A stretch of 52,754 bases of DNA from Sphaerotilus sp. (GTDB lineage Bacteria > Pseudomonadota > Gammaproteobacteria > Burkholderiales > Burkholderiaceae_C): NCBI GenBank assembly GCA_013299055.1, contig JAAFKB010000015.1, forward strand, positions 1 through 52,754. Reading direction: 5' to 3'. The translations under genes and the position numbers were made by a program. The notes beneath the pieces were generated by a model. It saw nothing but the letters and a program-made list of their open reading frames with translations, made no database searches and had not been told where the DNA came from. Position 1 is the stretch's first letter, and each line of letters starts with the position of its first letter. Below, piece after piece: positions 1 through 8,741 of the stretch.

Positions 1-1816
1 AAGCCCTCTCCTTGTCACCGACAACGAGCAGGTACGGAACCTTCTGCAAAGAATGCTCGCGGATTTTATACGTGATTTTTTCGTTGCGCAAATCAAGCGA
101 GACCCTAAGTCCTTGTTTTTGCAGCGCTTTGGCCACGTCACGGGCGTAATCGGCCTGGGCATCGGTGATGTTGAGCACCGCGACCTGCACCGGTGCCAGC
201 CAGACCGGCAGCGCACCGGCATGCTCCTCGATCAGGATGCCGATGAAACGCTCCAGGCTGCCCAGGATGGCGCGGTGCAGCATCACCGGATGGTGTCGCT
301 CGCCCGACTCGGCCACGAACTCCGCGCCCAATCGCTCCGGCAACGAGAAATCGACCTGGATGGTGCCGCACTGCCAGTGGCGGCCCAGCGCATCCTTGAG
401 CGTGTACTCGATCTTCGGTCCGTAGAAGGCACCGTCTCCAGGCGAGATCTGGTAGTCGCAGCCGCTGCGCTCCAGGCTGGCGGTGAGCGCCGCCTCGGCC
501 TTGTCCCACAGCACGTCCGAGCCGATGCGCTTCTCGGGACGGGTGGCGACCTTGTAGAGGATCTCCGTGAAGCCGAAGTCGGCGTAGACCTTCTGCAGCA
601 GCGCCGTGAAGGCGTCGCACTCGGGCAGGATCTGGTCTTCGGTGCAGAAGACGTGGCCGTCGTCCTGCGTGAAGCCGCGCACGCGCATGATGCCGTGCAG
701 ACCACCGGTGGGCTCGTTGCGGTGGCACTGGCCGAACTCGCCGTAGCGCAGCGGAAGATCCCGGTAGCTCTTGATGCCCTGCTTGTAGATCAGGATGTGG
801 CCGGGGCAGTTCATCGGCTTGAGCGCGTAGTCACGCTTCTCCGACTCGGTCACGAACATGTTGTCGCGGTACTTGTCCCAGTGGCCGGTCTTCTCCCACA
901 GGCCCTGGTCGAGGATCTGCGGACCCTTGACTTCCTGGTAGCCGTTGTCGCGGTAGACCTGGCGCATGTACTGCTCGACCTGCTGCCACACCGTCCAGCC
1001 CTTGGGGTGCCAGAAGACGGTGCCGGGCGAGTGCTCGTCGATGTGGAACAGGTCGAGTTCGCGGCCGAGCTTGCGGTGGTCGCGCTTCTCGGCTTCCTCC
1101 AGGCGCGTCAGGTACTTCTGCAGGTCGTCCTTGGTCGCCCAGGCGGTGCCGTAGATGCGCTGCAGCATCTCGTTGCGGTGGTCACCGCGCCAGTAGGCAC
1201 CCGCCACCTTCATCAGCTTGAAGAACTTCAGCTTGCCGGTCGACGGCACGTGCGGGCCGCGGCAGAGGTCGGTGAACGCCCCTTCGGAATAGAGCGAAAC
1301 GTCCTGGTCGGCCGGAATGCCCTCGATGATCTCGGCCTTGTAGGCTTCGCCGATCGACTTGAAGTAGGCCACGGCCTCGTCACGCGGCAGCACGCTGCGC
1401 GTGACCGGCTCGTCCTTGGCCGCCAGCTCGCCCATCTTCTTCTCGATGGCGACGAGGTCTTCGGGCGTGAACGGGCGCTTGTACGCGAAGTCGTAGTAGA
1501 AGCCGTTCTCGATCACCGGGCCGATCGTGACCTGCGCCTCCGGGAACAGCGACTTGACAGCGTAGGCCAGCAGGTGGGCGGTCGAGTGGCGGATGACCTC
1601 CAGGCCGGCATCGTCCTTGGCGGTGATGATGGCCAGGGTCTCATCGGCTTCGATGCGGTGACTGGTGTCGACCACGCGGGCAGCATCTCCCGTGCCGACA
1701 CGGCCAGCCAGTGCCGCCTTGGCCAGACCGGCGCCAATCGACGCCGCCACGTCGGCCACGGTGACAGGGCCGGGGAATTCGCGTCGGGAACCGTCGGGGA
1801 GCTGGATCGAAATCAT
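1..1816 (-). CDS. thrS: threonyl-tRNA synthetase, 3' end beyond window
   Basis: Cytoplasmic class II synthetase that charges tRNA-Thr with threonine. The visible 605 residues cover most of the usual ~640. In order: an N-terminal TGS domain (starts [10 protein letters not shown]), the editing domain with its HSTAHLL zinc/editing motif, and the catalytic core with KPMNCPGHI, the motif 2 stretch [11 protein letters not shown] and the motif 3 stretch [11 protein letters not shown]. The anticodon-binding domain is entered ([17 protein letters not shown]) and the gene runs off the left edge at VGDKE. The chosen start gives the family-typical N-terminus; an in-frame ATG 12 bases upstream (1828) is possible, and neither has a convincing ribosome site. 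Identification is very secure. Confidence 0.97.
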   Translation of the reverse strand, partial: MISIQLPDGSRREFPGPVTVADVAASIGAGLAKAALAGRVGTGDAARVVDTSHRIEADETLAIITAKDDAGLEVIRHSTAHLLAYAVKSLFPEAQVTIGPVIENGFYYDFAYKRPFTPEDLVAIEKKMGELAAKDEPVTRSVLPRDEAVAYFKSIGEAYKAEIIEGIPADQDVSLYSEGAFTDLCRGPHVPSTGKLKFFKLMKVAGAYWRGDHRNEMLQRIYGTAWATKDDLQKYLTRLEEAEKRDHRKLGRELDLFHIDEHSPGTVFWHPKGWTVWQQVEQYMRQVYRDNGYQEVKGPQILDQGLWEKTGHWDKYRDNMFVTESEKRDYALKPMNCPGHILIYKQGIKSYRDLPLRYGEFGQCHRNEPTGGLHGIMRVRGFTQDDGHVFCTEDQILPECDAFTALLQKVYADFGFTEILYKVATRPEKRIGSDVLWDKAEAALTASLERSGCDYQISPGDGAFYGPKIEYTLKDALGRHWQCGTIQVDFSLPERLGAEFVAESGERHHPVMLHRAILGSLERFIGILIEEHAGALPVWLAPVQVAVLNITDAQADYARDVAKALQKQGLRVSLDLRNEKITYKIREHSLQKVPYLLVVGDKERA

Positions 1817-1888
1817 CGGGGAAACCATGGAATAGCGGCCGGGAGCGGTCGAAGGGGGCGCCGAGTTTAACCGCTCGCGCGCAAGCCG

Positions 1889-1922
1889 AAAAAAATGCCC
1901 CGCAGTTCGCACCACGGGGCAT
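1889..1922 (-). terminator. rho-independent terminator of aceA
   Basis: Inverted repeat ATGCCCCG (1895-1902) and CGGGGCAT (1915-1922) with a 12-base loop. On the minus strand the hairpin is followed by seven T residues (A-run 1889-1895). It lies about 100 bases downstream of the aceA stop and just upstream of thrS, so it should separate the two transcripts. Confidence 0.85.
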
Positions 1923-2023
1923 CCAAGCATGAACAGAACTCAAACTCAAGACTCAACTCGGAACTCCGTGACCGGAGTGGACCGGGATCACGCCCCCGGT
2001 CCCGGGCGATTCAGTTCAGCAGC

Positions 2024-3340
2024 TCAGTGGAACTGCTCTTCTTCGGTCGAGCCGGTCAGTGCCTTGACCGAGCTGGAGCCGCCCTGGATCACGGTGGTCA
2101 CGTCGTCGAAGTAGCCGGCGCCGACTTCCTGCTGGTGCGAAACGAAGGTATAGCCTTGTTCGCGGGCCTGGAATTCCGGCTCCTGCACCATGTTGACATA
2201 GTGCTTCATGCCTTCGCCCTGGGCATAGGCGTGGGCGAACTGGAACGTGTTGTACCAGTTGATGTGGATGCCGGCCAGCGTGATGAACTGGTACTTGTAG
2301 CCCAGCGCGCTCAGCTCTTCCTGGAACGCAGCGATCTGGCTGTCGTTCAGGTTCTTGCGCCAGTTGAACGACGGCGAGCAGTTGTACGACAGCAGCTTGC
2401 CCGGGCAGGCGCCGTGGACGGCCTGCGCGAATTCACGGGCGAAGCCGATGTCCGGCACGCCGGTCTCGCACCACACCAGGTCGGCGTAGGGGGCGTAGGC
2501 GATGCCGCGGCTGATGGCTTGCTCCAGACCGTTCTTGACGCGGTAGAAGCCTTCCTGCGTGCGCTCGCCGGTGACGAACGGGCGGTCGTTGTCGTCGCAG
2601 TCGCTGGTCAGCAGGTTGGCGGCTTCCGCGTCCGTGCGGGCCAGCACGATCGTCGGCACGCCCATCACGTCGGCGGCGAAGCGCGCGGCGATCAGCTTCT
2701 CGACGGCTTCGCGGGTCGGGACCAGCACCTTGCCACCCATGTGGCCGCACTTCTTGACCGCAGCGAGCTGGTCTTCGAAGTGGACGCCAGCGGCGCCCGA
2801 GGCGATCATGTTCTTCATCAGCTCGAAGGCGTTCAGCACGCCGCCGAAGCCGGCTTCCGCGTCGGCAACGATCGGCAGGAAGTAATCGACGAAGCCCTTG
2901 TCGCCCGGGTTGATGCCGCGGCCCCACTGGATCTCGTCGGCGCGCTTGAACGTGTTGTTGATGCGACGAACCATCGTCGGCACCGAGTCGTAGGCGTACA
3001 GCGACTGGTCCGGGTACATCGTTTCGCTGGTGTTGCCGTCGGCGGCGACCTGCCAGCCCGACAGGTACACGGCTTCCAGGCCGGCCTTGGCCTGCTGCAT
3101 CGCCTGGCCGGCGGTGATCGCGCCGAAGGCGTTGACGTAGCCCTTCTTGGCGCCGCCGTTGACCTTGTCCCACAGCTTTTCGGCGCCCATCTTGGCCAGC
3201 GTGTACTCGGGCTGCATGGAGCCGCGCAGGCGCACCACGTCGGCGGCGCTGTAGCCGCGCTTCACGAGCTTCCAGCGGGGGTTCTCGGCCCAGTCTTTTT
3301 CGAGGGCGGCAATCTGTTGTTCGCGGGTCAGGTTCGTCAT
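2024..3340 (-). CDS. aceA: isocitrate lyase
   Basis: Glyoxylate-shunt enzyme cleaving isocitrate to succinate and glyoxylate, needed for growth on acetate or fatty acids; it also links to turnover of the polyhydroxybutyrate made by the pha genes at 26-30 kb. The protein is 438 residues, normal for the bacterial form. The catalytic loop [13 protein letters not shown] is present with the active-site cysteine near residue 198, and the substrate-binding stretches WCETGVPD and NCSPSFNW are visible. The start at MTNLTREQQ was preferred over an upstream in-frame ATG because a GGAGC ribosome site lies about 8 bases before it; the longer frame would run through the promoter-region palindrome. It stands alone, followed by its own terminator. 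Confidence 0.97.
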   Translation of the reverse strand: MTNLTREQQIAALEKDWAENPRWKLVKRGYSAADVVRLRGSMQPEYTLAKMGAEKLWDKVNGGAKKGYVNAFGAITAGQAMQQAKAGLEAVYLSGWQVAADGNTSETMYPDQSLYAYDSVPTMVRRINNTFKRADEIQWGRGINPGDKGFVDYFLPIVADAEAGFGGVLNAFELMKNMIASGAAGVHFEDQLAAVKKCGHMGGKVLVPTREAVEKLIAARFAADVMGVPTIVLARTDAEAANLLTSDCDDNDRPFVTGERTQEGFYRVKNGLEQAISRGIAYAPYADLVWCETGVPDIGFAREFAQAVHGACPGKLLSYNCSPSFNWRKNLNDSQIAAFQEELSALGYKYQFITLAGIHINWYNTFQFAHAYAQGEGMKHYVNMVQEPEFQAREQGYTFVSHQQEVGAGYFDDVTTVIQGGSSSVKALTGSTEEEQFH

Positions 3341-3409
3341 GGCGTGCTCCGGTCTGCGGTGATGTCGATGGCTCCAGCTTAGCGACAGTCCGTGAAAACG
3401 AGAAGACTT

Positions 3410-3427
3410 ATGTCTTATATAAGACAT
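3410..3427. promoter_or_regulatory. perfect 18-bp palindrome, probable aceA operator
   Basis: ATGTCTTATATAAGACAT reads identically on both strands and lies 70-87 bases upstream of the aceA start, in an AT-rich patch. Its size and symmetry fit a dimeric helix-turn-helix repressor or activator, plausibly one sensing carbon metabolites, since aceA is strongly carbon-regulated in bacteria. Which regulator binds cannot be told from the sequence. Confidence 0.6.
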
Positions 3428-3469
3428 CTTTTGTTGTGCAATGGAATCAATGACTTAGCACTCAATTAC

Positions 3470-3545
3470 CATGATGCGGAATTTACTTTCTCACGATGAA
3501 AAATTTTGCGGCACTGCAGCATCGCAATATTTCATGATGCGGAAT
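3470..3545. repeat. 13-bp direct repeat pair in the aceA / ureohydrolase intergenic region
   Basis: CATGATGCGGAAT occurs at 3470-3482 and again at 3533-3545, 63 bases apart start to start, which is close to six helical turns. Both copies lie in the divergent intergenic region (3341-3610) that otherwise holds only the aceA palindrome and promoter sequence. The spacing suggests paired protein-binding sites on the same face of the helix; the function is inferred. Confidence 0.55.
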
Positions 3546-3610
3546 CATCTTCAGTCCCGTGGAAAACGGTGGCTCCCCGCAGCGGCCCTGCCCTGCGGCA
3601 CACTGGCGGC

Positions 3611-4573
3611 ATGACCGATTTCGCCTTTCTCAGCGCCCACAGCTTTCTCAAGGTTCCGATGGGGCCCCCGGAACACCCGGCCCTCACCGACCGCCCGTTC
3701 GGCATGGCCGGCATCGCCTGGGACGGCAGCGTCACCCACCGCCCCGGCGCCCGCCTTGCCCCGCGCGCGATCCGGGAGGCCAGCCACATGCTCTGCGACG
3801 GCACGCACCCGCTGTTCGACGTGTCGCCAGCCGACGCGCTGTGCGACCTGGGCGACCTGCCGCTGCCCAACACCAGCCTGGAGCGCATGCGCGAGGCGAT
3901 GACGCCACAGGTGCGGGCGCTGCTCCAGCAGGGACGCCACATGGTCTGGCTCGGCGGCGACCATTCAGTGACCCTGCCGCTGCTGCGGGCGTACCGGGAG
4001 CACTTCGGCCAGCCGCTCGGCGTGCTGCATTTCGACGCGCACTGCGACACCTGGGAGGACCACTTCGGCGAGCCGAGCGGCCACGGCACCTGGGTCTATG
4101 AAGCGATCCAGGAGGGTCTCGTGCTGCCGCAGGCGTTCGCGCAGATCGGCATCCGCAGCGCCGGCCTGCGTGCCGCACGCGAGTACGTGCGCGACCAGGG
4201 CGGGCTGATCTGGACGGCGCGGGATCTGCGCGGGCGGGAAAGCGCGGTGCAGCTGGACGATGTGGTCCAGACGCTGCGCCTGCGCTGGGCCTCGTGCGGC
4301 AACCCGCCCCTGTACCTGAGCTTCGACATCGACGCGCTCGACCCCGCCTTCGCGCCCGGCACCGGCACGCCCGAACCCGGCGGCCTGAGCACTGGCCAGG
4401 CGCTGACGCTGATCGAGGAGCTGGCCGGCGAACGCTGGGTGGGCATGGACTGCGTGGAGGTGGCGCCACCCTATGACCATGCGGAGCTGTCGAGCAATGC
4501 GGCGGCGCATCTGGTGTGGACCTACCTGTGCGGACAGGTGGCGCGCCGGCAGCAGGCCCTGCGCGCGCAATGA
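3611..4573 (+). CDS. agmatinase / guanidino-acid ureohydrolase (arginase family)
   Basis: A 320-residue binuclear-manganese hydrolase of the arginase/agmatinase family, which removes urea from a guanidino compound. All metal-ligand motifs are visible in order: GGDHS, DAHCDTW and SFDIDALDPAFAPG. The length fits agmatinase (agmatine to putrescine plus urea). Guanidinobutyrase or guanidinopropionase cannot be excluded, because substrate choice in this family depends on a few loop residues. The start at MTDFAFLSAH matches the usual N-terminus; an upstream GTG extension would be atypical. The stop overlaps the next gene start by ATGA, so the TSUP permease is co-translated. An agmatinase fits the putrescine-degrading block further right. 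Confidence 0.88.
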   Translation: MTDFAFLSAHSFLKVPMGPPEHPALTDRPFGMAGIAWDGSVTHRPGARLAPRAIREASHMLCDGTHPLFDVSPADALCDLGDLPLPNTSLERMREAMTPQVRALLQQGRHMVWLGGDHSVTLPLLRAYREHFGQPLGVLHFDAHCDTWEDHFGEPSGHGTWVYEAIQEGLVLPQAFAQIGIRSAGLRAAREYVRDQGGLIWTARDLRGRESAVQLDDVVQTLRLRWASCGNPPLYLSFDIDALDPAFAPGTGTPEPGGLSTGQALTLIEELAGERWVGMDCVEVAPPYDHAELSSNAAAHLVWTYLCGQVARRQQALRAQ

Positions 4574-5325
4574 CGGCGGCACACTGGCTGCTGCTGGTCA
4601 CGGCGGCGTTCGGAGCGGGCGCACTCAACGCCATCGCGGGCGGTGGCAGCTTCCTCACCTTCCCGGCGCTGGTCTTCACCGGCCTGCCGCCGATCGTGGC
4701 GAATGCGACCAGCGCCGTGGCGGTGAGTCCCGGCTATCTGGGCAGCACGCTGGGCTTTCGGTCCGAGCTGGCCACCCTGCCACGCGAGCGGCTGGTGCGC
4801 GAAGGTGCGGTCTGCGCCATCGGCGGCGTCCTTGGGGCGCTGTTGCTGCTGGTGACGCCGGCCAAGGTGTTTTCGCTGGCGGTGCCGTGGCTGCTGCTGT
4901 TCGCCACCGTGCTGTTCGCGCTGGGGCCGCGGCTGGTGGCGGCGCGGGCCGCGCGTGGCGCCGGCGCTGTCCACCCGACCGCGCAGGCGCTGGGCCTCTT
5001 CGCGGTCGCCGTCTATGGCGGCTACTTCAACGGCGGCCTCGGCATCCTGCTGATGGCGCTCTACACCCTGACCGGCGAGCGCCAGGTCCACACCGCCAAC
5101 GCGCTCAAGAACCTGAACTCGCTGCTGCTGTCGCTGCTGTCGGTGGCGGCGTTCACGTGGGCGGGGGCGATCGCGTGGCCGCAGGCGCTGGTGATGATGG
5201 TGGCGGCCACGCTGGGCGGCTTCGCCGGGGCACGGCTGGCGCGGCGGCTGCCGGCAGCGGGGGTGCGGGCGGTGGTGGTGGTCACGGGGCTGGTGATGGC
5301 GGGGGCGTTTTTCTGGCGCAGCTGA
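4570..5325 (+). CDS. TSUP family (TauE/SafE-like) membrane permease
   Basis: A 251-residue integral membrane protein with about eight hydrophobic segments, beginning with the family-typical GAGALNAIAGGGSFLTFPAL. A second half-repeat around AVYGGYFNGGLGILLMALY and ANALKNLNSLL matches the internally duplicated TSUP fold. Family members export or import small anions such as sulfite, sulfoacetate or other organosulfur acids; the substrate here is unknown. The ATG overlaps the upstream ureohydrolase stop (ATGA), suggesting a functional pairing, perhaps transport of a related metabolite, but this is inference. Confidence 0.88.
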   Translation: MTAAHWLLLVTAAFGAGALNAIAGGGSFLTFPALVFTGLPPIVANATSAVAVSPGYLGSTLGFRSELATLPRERLVREGAVCAIGGVLGALLLLVTPAKVFSLAVPWLLLFATVLFALGPRLVAARAARGAGAVHPTAQALGLFAVAVYGGYFNGGLGILLMALYTLTGERQVHTANALKNLNSLLLSLLSVAAFTWAGAIAWPQALVMMVAATLGGFAGARLARRLPAAGVRAVVVVTGLVMAGAFFWRS

Positions 5326-5426
5326 TGCACCGAAGGCTGCGCCGAACAGGACTTCAGTTACGTATTGCCGTATAAAGCGACACTCAGTAACAATTGGTAC
5401 CACCGCAGGTACCGCCACGTCCACCC

Positions 5427-6989
5427 ATGCACGTCCCGACGAACCGCCGGGCACCGGCCGCCCCCCTGTGGCTCGCCCTCGCCACGGTCAGCGCCCTGCT
5501 GATCCCCCAGCCGGCCATCCCGCAGACGCCCACGCCGGAGTGGCTGGGCCACGGCGCCAGCGTCGGTCCCTTGAGCGGCACCTACCTCTCCAGGCGCTAC
5601 TACGCCGTCCAGGTGCCCGCCGGCACCGCAGTCGCCCGCTTCGCCATCACCGGCACCTCCGGCGACGCCGACCTCTACGTCCAGCGCGGCGTCCTGCCCA
5701 CCACGACCACCTGGGACTACCGACCGTTCCAGTCGCACGCGAACGAAACCGTCGCGGTCACGCAACCCGCGGCCGGCACCTGGTACCTGATGGTGCAGGG
5801 TTACCGCGCCTACAGCGACCTCACCCTGCAGGTCGGCCTCACCAGCACCTCCGGCGGCACGGCGCCCGCCGCCGCCGCCCCCGTGTTCAGCCCGCCCCCC
5901 GGCCGCTACGCCGGCCAGACCAGCGTGGCCCTGGCCTCCGCCACCCCGGACGCCGTGGTCCGCTACACCGTCAACGGCAGCGCCCCCACCGCCAGCGCCG
6001 AGGTGTACACCGCCCCGGTCGTGCTGACCACCACCACGCAGCTCCAGGCCGCCGCCTTCGCCACGGGTCTGGCCACCAGCCCGGTCGCCACCGCCACCTA
6101 CACCGTCCACAGCCCCCTGCAGCCGCTGGCCCAGAACACCCCGGTGGCCCAGCTGGCCGGTGCAGCGGGCAGCGCCGCGCACTTCCGCTTCGCCGTGCCC
6201 AGCGGGGCGAGCAGCGTCACCTTCACCCTGTCCGGCGGCACGGGCGACGCCGACCTCTACGTCCGCCACGGCCAGCTCGCCAGCACCAGCGCCTACGACC
6301 AGCGCCCCTTCCAGAGCGGCAACCACGAGACCGTCACCCTGGCCACCCCCCGTGCCGGCGACTACTTCGTGCTGCTGCACGGCTACGCCCCCTACGCAGG
6401 CGCCACGCTCAAGGCCAGCCACACCGGCGCCAGCGTGGCGGGCAAGCCCGACCTCGCCCTCGCCATGGACACGGCCCATCCGCGCATCACGACCGAGACC
6501 TTCACCCCCACCGCCTGCGAGATCGAGGAAGGCACCGCCCTCGCGGGCACCCACACGCTGCTGCGCTTCAACACGCAGACCCGCAACCTCGGCACCGCCG
6601 ATCTCGTGCTGGGCAACCCGGCCGGCAGCAGCCTGTTCCACTGGGGCGGCTGCCACGGGCACTACCACTTCCGCAGCTTCGCCCAATACCGGCTGCTCGA
6701 CCGCACGGGCGCGGTCGTGCGGACCGGCAAGAAGGTGGGTTTCTGCCTGATGGACACCACCCGCGTCCAGCCCGGCGCCAACCCGTCGCCGCGCTACACC
6801 TGCAACCAGCAAGGCATCCAGGCGGGCTGGGCCGACGTGTACAGCTCCAACCTGTCGGGGCAGTGGATCGACATCACGGGCGTGCCCGCGGGCCAGTACC
6901 AGCTGGAGGTCACGCTGGATCCGCAGAACGTGATCGACGAGTCCGACGAGACCAACAACACGGGGCGCGTGCATGTCACCCTCCCCTGA
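5427..6989 (+). CDS. secreted lysyl oxidase-like protein with PPC and chitobiase-C-like domains
   Basis: A 520-residue secreted protein. An N-terminal signal peptide (two arginines, a leucine/alanine-rich core, ending near PAIPQ) is followed by a PPC-like domain (about 35-140, GDADLYVQ), a chitobiase C-terminal-like module (about 155-220, FSPPPGRYAG ... VRYTVNGSAPT), a second PPC-like domain (about 235-330, GDADLYVRHG) and a C-terminal lysyl oxidase domain (about 340-520). The copper motif CHGHYHF gives H410, H412 and H414. In GKKVGFCLMDT, K436 aligns with human LOX K320; in DVYSSNLSGQWIDIT, Y472 aligns with human Y355. These two residues form the LTQ quinone cofactor. A TTG 33 bases upstream would lengthen the N-terminus; the ATG gives a normal signal peptide. 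The following gene overlaps its end by 17 bases. Confidence 0.88.
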   Translation: MHVPTNRRAPAAPLWLALATVSALLIPQPAIPQTPTPEWLGHGASVGPLSGTYLSRRYYAVQVPAGTAVARFAITGTSGDADLYVQRGVLPTTTTWDYRPFQSHANETVAVTQPAAGTWYLMVQGYRAYSDLTLQVGLTSTSGGTAPAAAAPVFSPPPGRYAGQTSVALASATPDAVVRYTVNGSAPTASAEVYTAPVVLTTTTQLQAAAFATGLATSPVATATYTVHSPLQPLAQNTPVAQLAGAAGSAAHFRFAVPSGASSVTFTLSGGTGDADLYVRHGQLASTSAYDQRPFQSGNHETVTLATPRAGDYFVLLHGYAPYAGATLKASHTGASVAGKPDLALAMDTAHPRITTETFTPTACEIEEGTALAGTHTLLRFNTQTRNLGTADLVLGNPAGSSLFHWGGCHGHYHFRSFAQYRLLDRTGAVVRTGKKVGFCLMDTTRVQPGANPSPRYTCNQQGIQAGWADVYSSNLSGQWIDITGVPAGQYQLEVTLDPQNVIDESDETNNTGRVHVTLP

Positions 6990-7854
6990 GCGCCGAGCGG
7001 CACTGTGGCGCCGGGCCGGGTTCGCCGCAGTTGGCGGGGCCGCGGTGGCCGTGGTGGTGATCGCCAGCAGTGTCTGGAATGCCGGCGCCACGACCCCGCG
7101 TGCTGGCAGCCACGGCACCCTGCCCGTCTCCACCAGCCGCCACAAGCTACCACCCGCTGCGCTGCCACCCCACGCCGCCAAGCCCGGCGCAGCACCGCCA
7201 GCCGCGCACGACCGGACCCGCGCGGAAATCCCGGCCACCGCACCCCTCTCCACCACGGCCGTGGAAACGCAGCTCGCGCAGCTGGCCGCCCTGCCGCCGG
7301 GCGACGAAGCCATCGCGCTGGGCCGTCAGCTCTCCGCCAGCGCCACCTCCGACCACGCCGCCCCCTGGCGCGACGCCCTGCTGCGCACCACGCATCCGGC
7401 GGTGGAGCGTGTCGCCATCGCCGCACTCGCCCGCACGGCCGACAGCGCCATGGTCCACGATCTCGCCCGCGCCTACCCGAACTTGCCCGCGGAGCAGCGC
7501 GGCCGGGTACTGCGGGTGCTGGAGGCCGCCGACAACCCCGCCGCGCTGGAGGGCCTGGTCCGCACCGTCGCCACCGACCGCGGAGAGAGGCGCTCGGCGC
7601 TGGCGGTGTCGGCGCTGTACGGCATGGCCAGCCTGGGCACGGTCGCCGCCATCGACCACCTGCTGCAGCAAGCGGCCACCGACGACGTGGACTTTGCCCT
7701 GATGGCACTGGAGCGGGTGCGCACCCGGCAGGCGGTGGAGCAGATCCGCGCCGCCGCCGACGGCAGCAAGGACCATACCCAGCTCAGCGCCAGCGTGCGC
7801 GGCCACCTGCGCCGCATCGCCAGCACCGCCGAGGCACGGCTGGCAGATCGTTAG
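6973..7854 (+). CDS. membrane-anchored protein with HEAT-like helical repeats, unknown function
   Basis: A 293-residue protein not recognised by name. One transmembrane segment near residues 14-34 (AGFAAVGGAAVAVVVIASSV) is followed by a proline/alanine-rich linker and then, from about residue 95, a run of short amphipathic helices such as PAVERVAIAALARTADSAMV, LRVLEAADNPAALEGLV and RSALAVSALYGMASLG. These resemble HEAT-type repeats used for protein binding. The ATG lies inside the end of the lysyl-oxidase gene (17-base overlap), so the two are probably translationally coupled and the protein likely acts with it in the periplasm. That partnership is inference. Confidence 0.7.
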   Translation: MSPSPERRAALWRRAGFAAVGGAAVAVVVIASSVWNAGATTPRAGSHGTLPVSTSRHKLPPAALPPHAAKPGAAPPAAHDRTRAEIPATAPLSTTAVETQLAQLAALPPGDEAIALGRQLSASATSDHAAPWRDALLRTTHPAVERVAIAALARTADSAMVHDLARAYPNLPAEQRGRVLRVLEAADNPAALEGLVRTVATDRGERRSALAVSALYGMASLGTVAAIDHLLQQAATDDVDFALMALERVRTRQAVEQIRAAADGSKDHTQLSASVRGHLRRIASTAEARLADR

Positions 7855-7864
7855 AATTTTCCGC

Positions 7865-8212
7865 ATGACGCACACCTTCTCGGACACCCTCAAGACCCTG
7901 CCCGGCATCGCCCACCTGGCCAGCCTGCAACTGCTCGACGCCGATGGCACGGTCGTCGCCACGCTGGAGAACCGCCCCGGACAGGCGGGCTCGGTCGCCG
8001 TCTACCACGCGCTGGCCGCCCGCCACGGCGTGGTGGACGCGGACGCTGCGCACGACGGTCTGGCCCTCTACGGCGAGCACACCGCCGACGCCCGCGCCTT
8101 CCCCGGCAAGCACCCCAACATCGACCGCCTGCTGGCCATCGCCGACGGCGGCTGCGGCCCGCTGCAGGTCCGCCCGATCGCCGCGCTGGCAGCGCAGGCG
8201 GCCCAGCCATGA
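7865..8212 (+). CDS. small conserved protein, DUF2322-like
   Basis: A 115-residue soluble protein without signal or membrane segments. The patterns LPGIAHLASLQLLDADG, PGQAGSVAVYHALAARHG and GKHPNIDRLLAI look like the DUF2322 family of small proteobacterial proteins, which has no known function; this assignment is from memory and moderate. It begins 10 bases after the HEAT-like gene and its stop overlaps the next ATG (ATGA), so it is in the same transcription unit. Confidence 0.72.
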   Translation: MTHTFSDTLKTLPGIAHLASLQLLDADGTVVATLENRPGQAGSVAVYHALAARHGVVDADAAHDGLALYGEHTADARAFPGKHPNIDRLLAIADGGCGPLQVRPIAALAAQAAQP

Positions 8213-8706
8213 GAGTCCTGCTGCTGCTGGTCGGGTTGGTCGCCGCCGTGCTGGCCGGGGCGCGGATGGGCTTGCTGAGCGGGCAGCGGCCGGCGGATCT
8301 GGGGGTCGCCAACGGCCGGCTCAAGCCCCCTTCGCTGACCCGCAACAGCGTCAGCAGCCAGGCCGACCGCTACCCGGAGCACCCGCAGCGCCGCTACGCC
8401 GCCATCGAGCCCCTGCCGCTGTCGCAGGGCAACGCCGCCGCGTCGCTGCAGACGCTGGCGGCGGTGCTGCGCGGGATGCAGGGGATGGTCGTGGTCGAGC
8501 AGCGGCCAGACTACCTCTACGCCCAGGCCACCACGCGCTGGCTGCGCTTCGTGGACGACGTGGAGTTCTACGCCGACCCCGCCAGCGGCGTCCTCGACGT
8601 GCGCAGCGCCAGCCGGCTCGGGCGCGAGGATTTCGGCGTGAACCGCCAGCGGGTGGACGCCGTGCGGGCGGCCTATCTCGCCGCCACCGGCCTGCGCCTG
8701 CCCTGA
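8209..8706 (+). CDS. DUF1499 family protein with N-terminal signal/anchor
   Basis: A 165-residue protein with a hydrophobic N-terminal segment (LLLLVGLVAAVLAGARMGLL) and the DUF1499 signature: LKPPSLTRNSVSSQA, the YLYAQATTRWLRFVDDVEFY block and DVRSASRLGREDFGVNRQR. Members are small envelope-associated proteins of unknown function. The cysteines often seen in the SPNCVSSQ part are replaced here (TRNSVSSQ). The ATG overlaps the upstream stop; the gene ends 35 bases before the convergent EAL gene, with no obvious terminator between them. Confidence 0.85.
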   Translation: MRVLLLLVGLVAAVLAGARMGLLSGQRPADLGVANGRLKPPSLTRNSVSSQADRYPEHPQRRYAAIEPLPLSQGNAAASLQTLAAVLRGMQGMVVVEQRPDYLYAQATTRWLRFVDDVEFYADPASGVLDVRSASRLGREDFGVNRQRVDAVRAAYLAATGLRLP

Positions 8707-8741
8707 GCGCCTGCGCGCAGAGCAGCGCCGCCCAGCCCAGG

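Noticed and set aside
53..1870. Plus-strand open frame of 605 codons antisense to thrS
   Set aside because: The opposite strand encodes a clear threonyl-tRNA synthetase; the plus frame has no recognisable domain and is open because of GC-rich codon positions.
1895..3382. Plus-strand open frame opposite aceA
   Set aside because: aceA on the minus strand has full-length homology and its own ribosome site and terminator; the plus frame has neither.
5358..7313. Minus-strand open frame of 651 codons opposite the lysyl oxidase gene
   Set aside because: Low-complexity Gly/Ala/Val sequence without motifs; the plus strand carries the coherent secreted protein.
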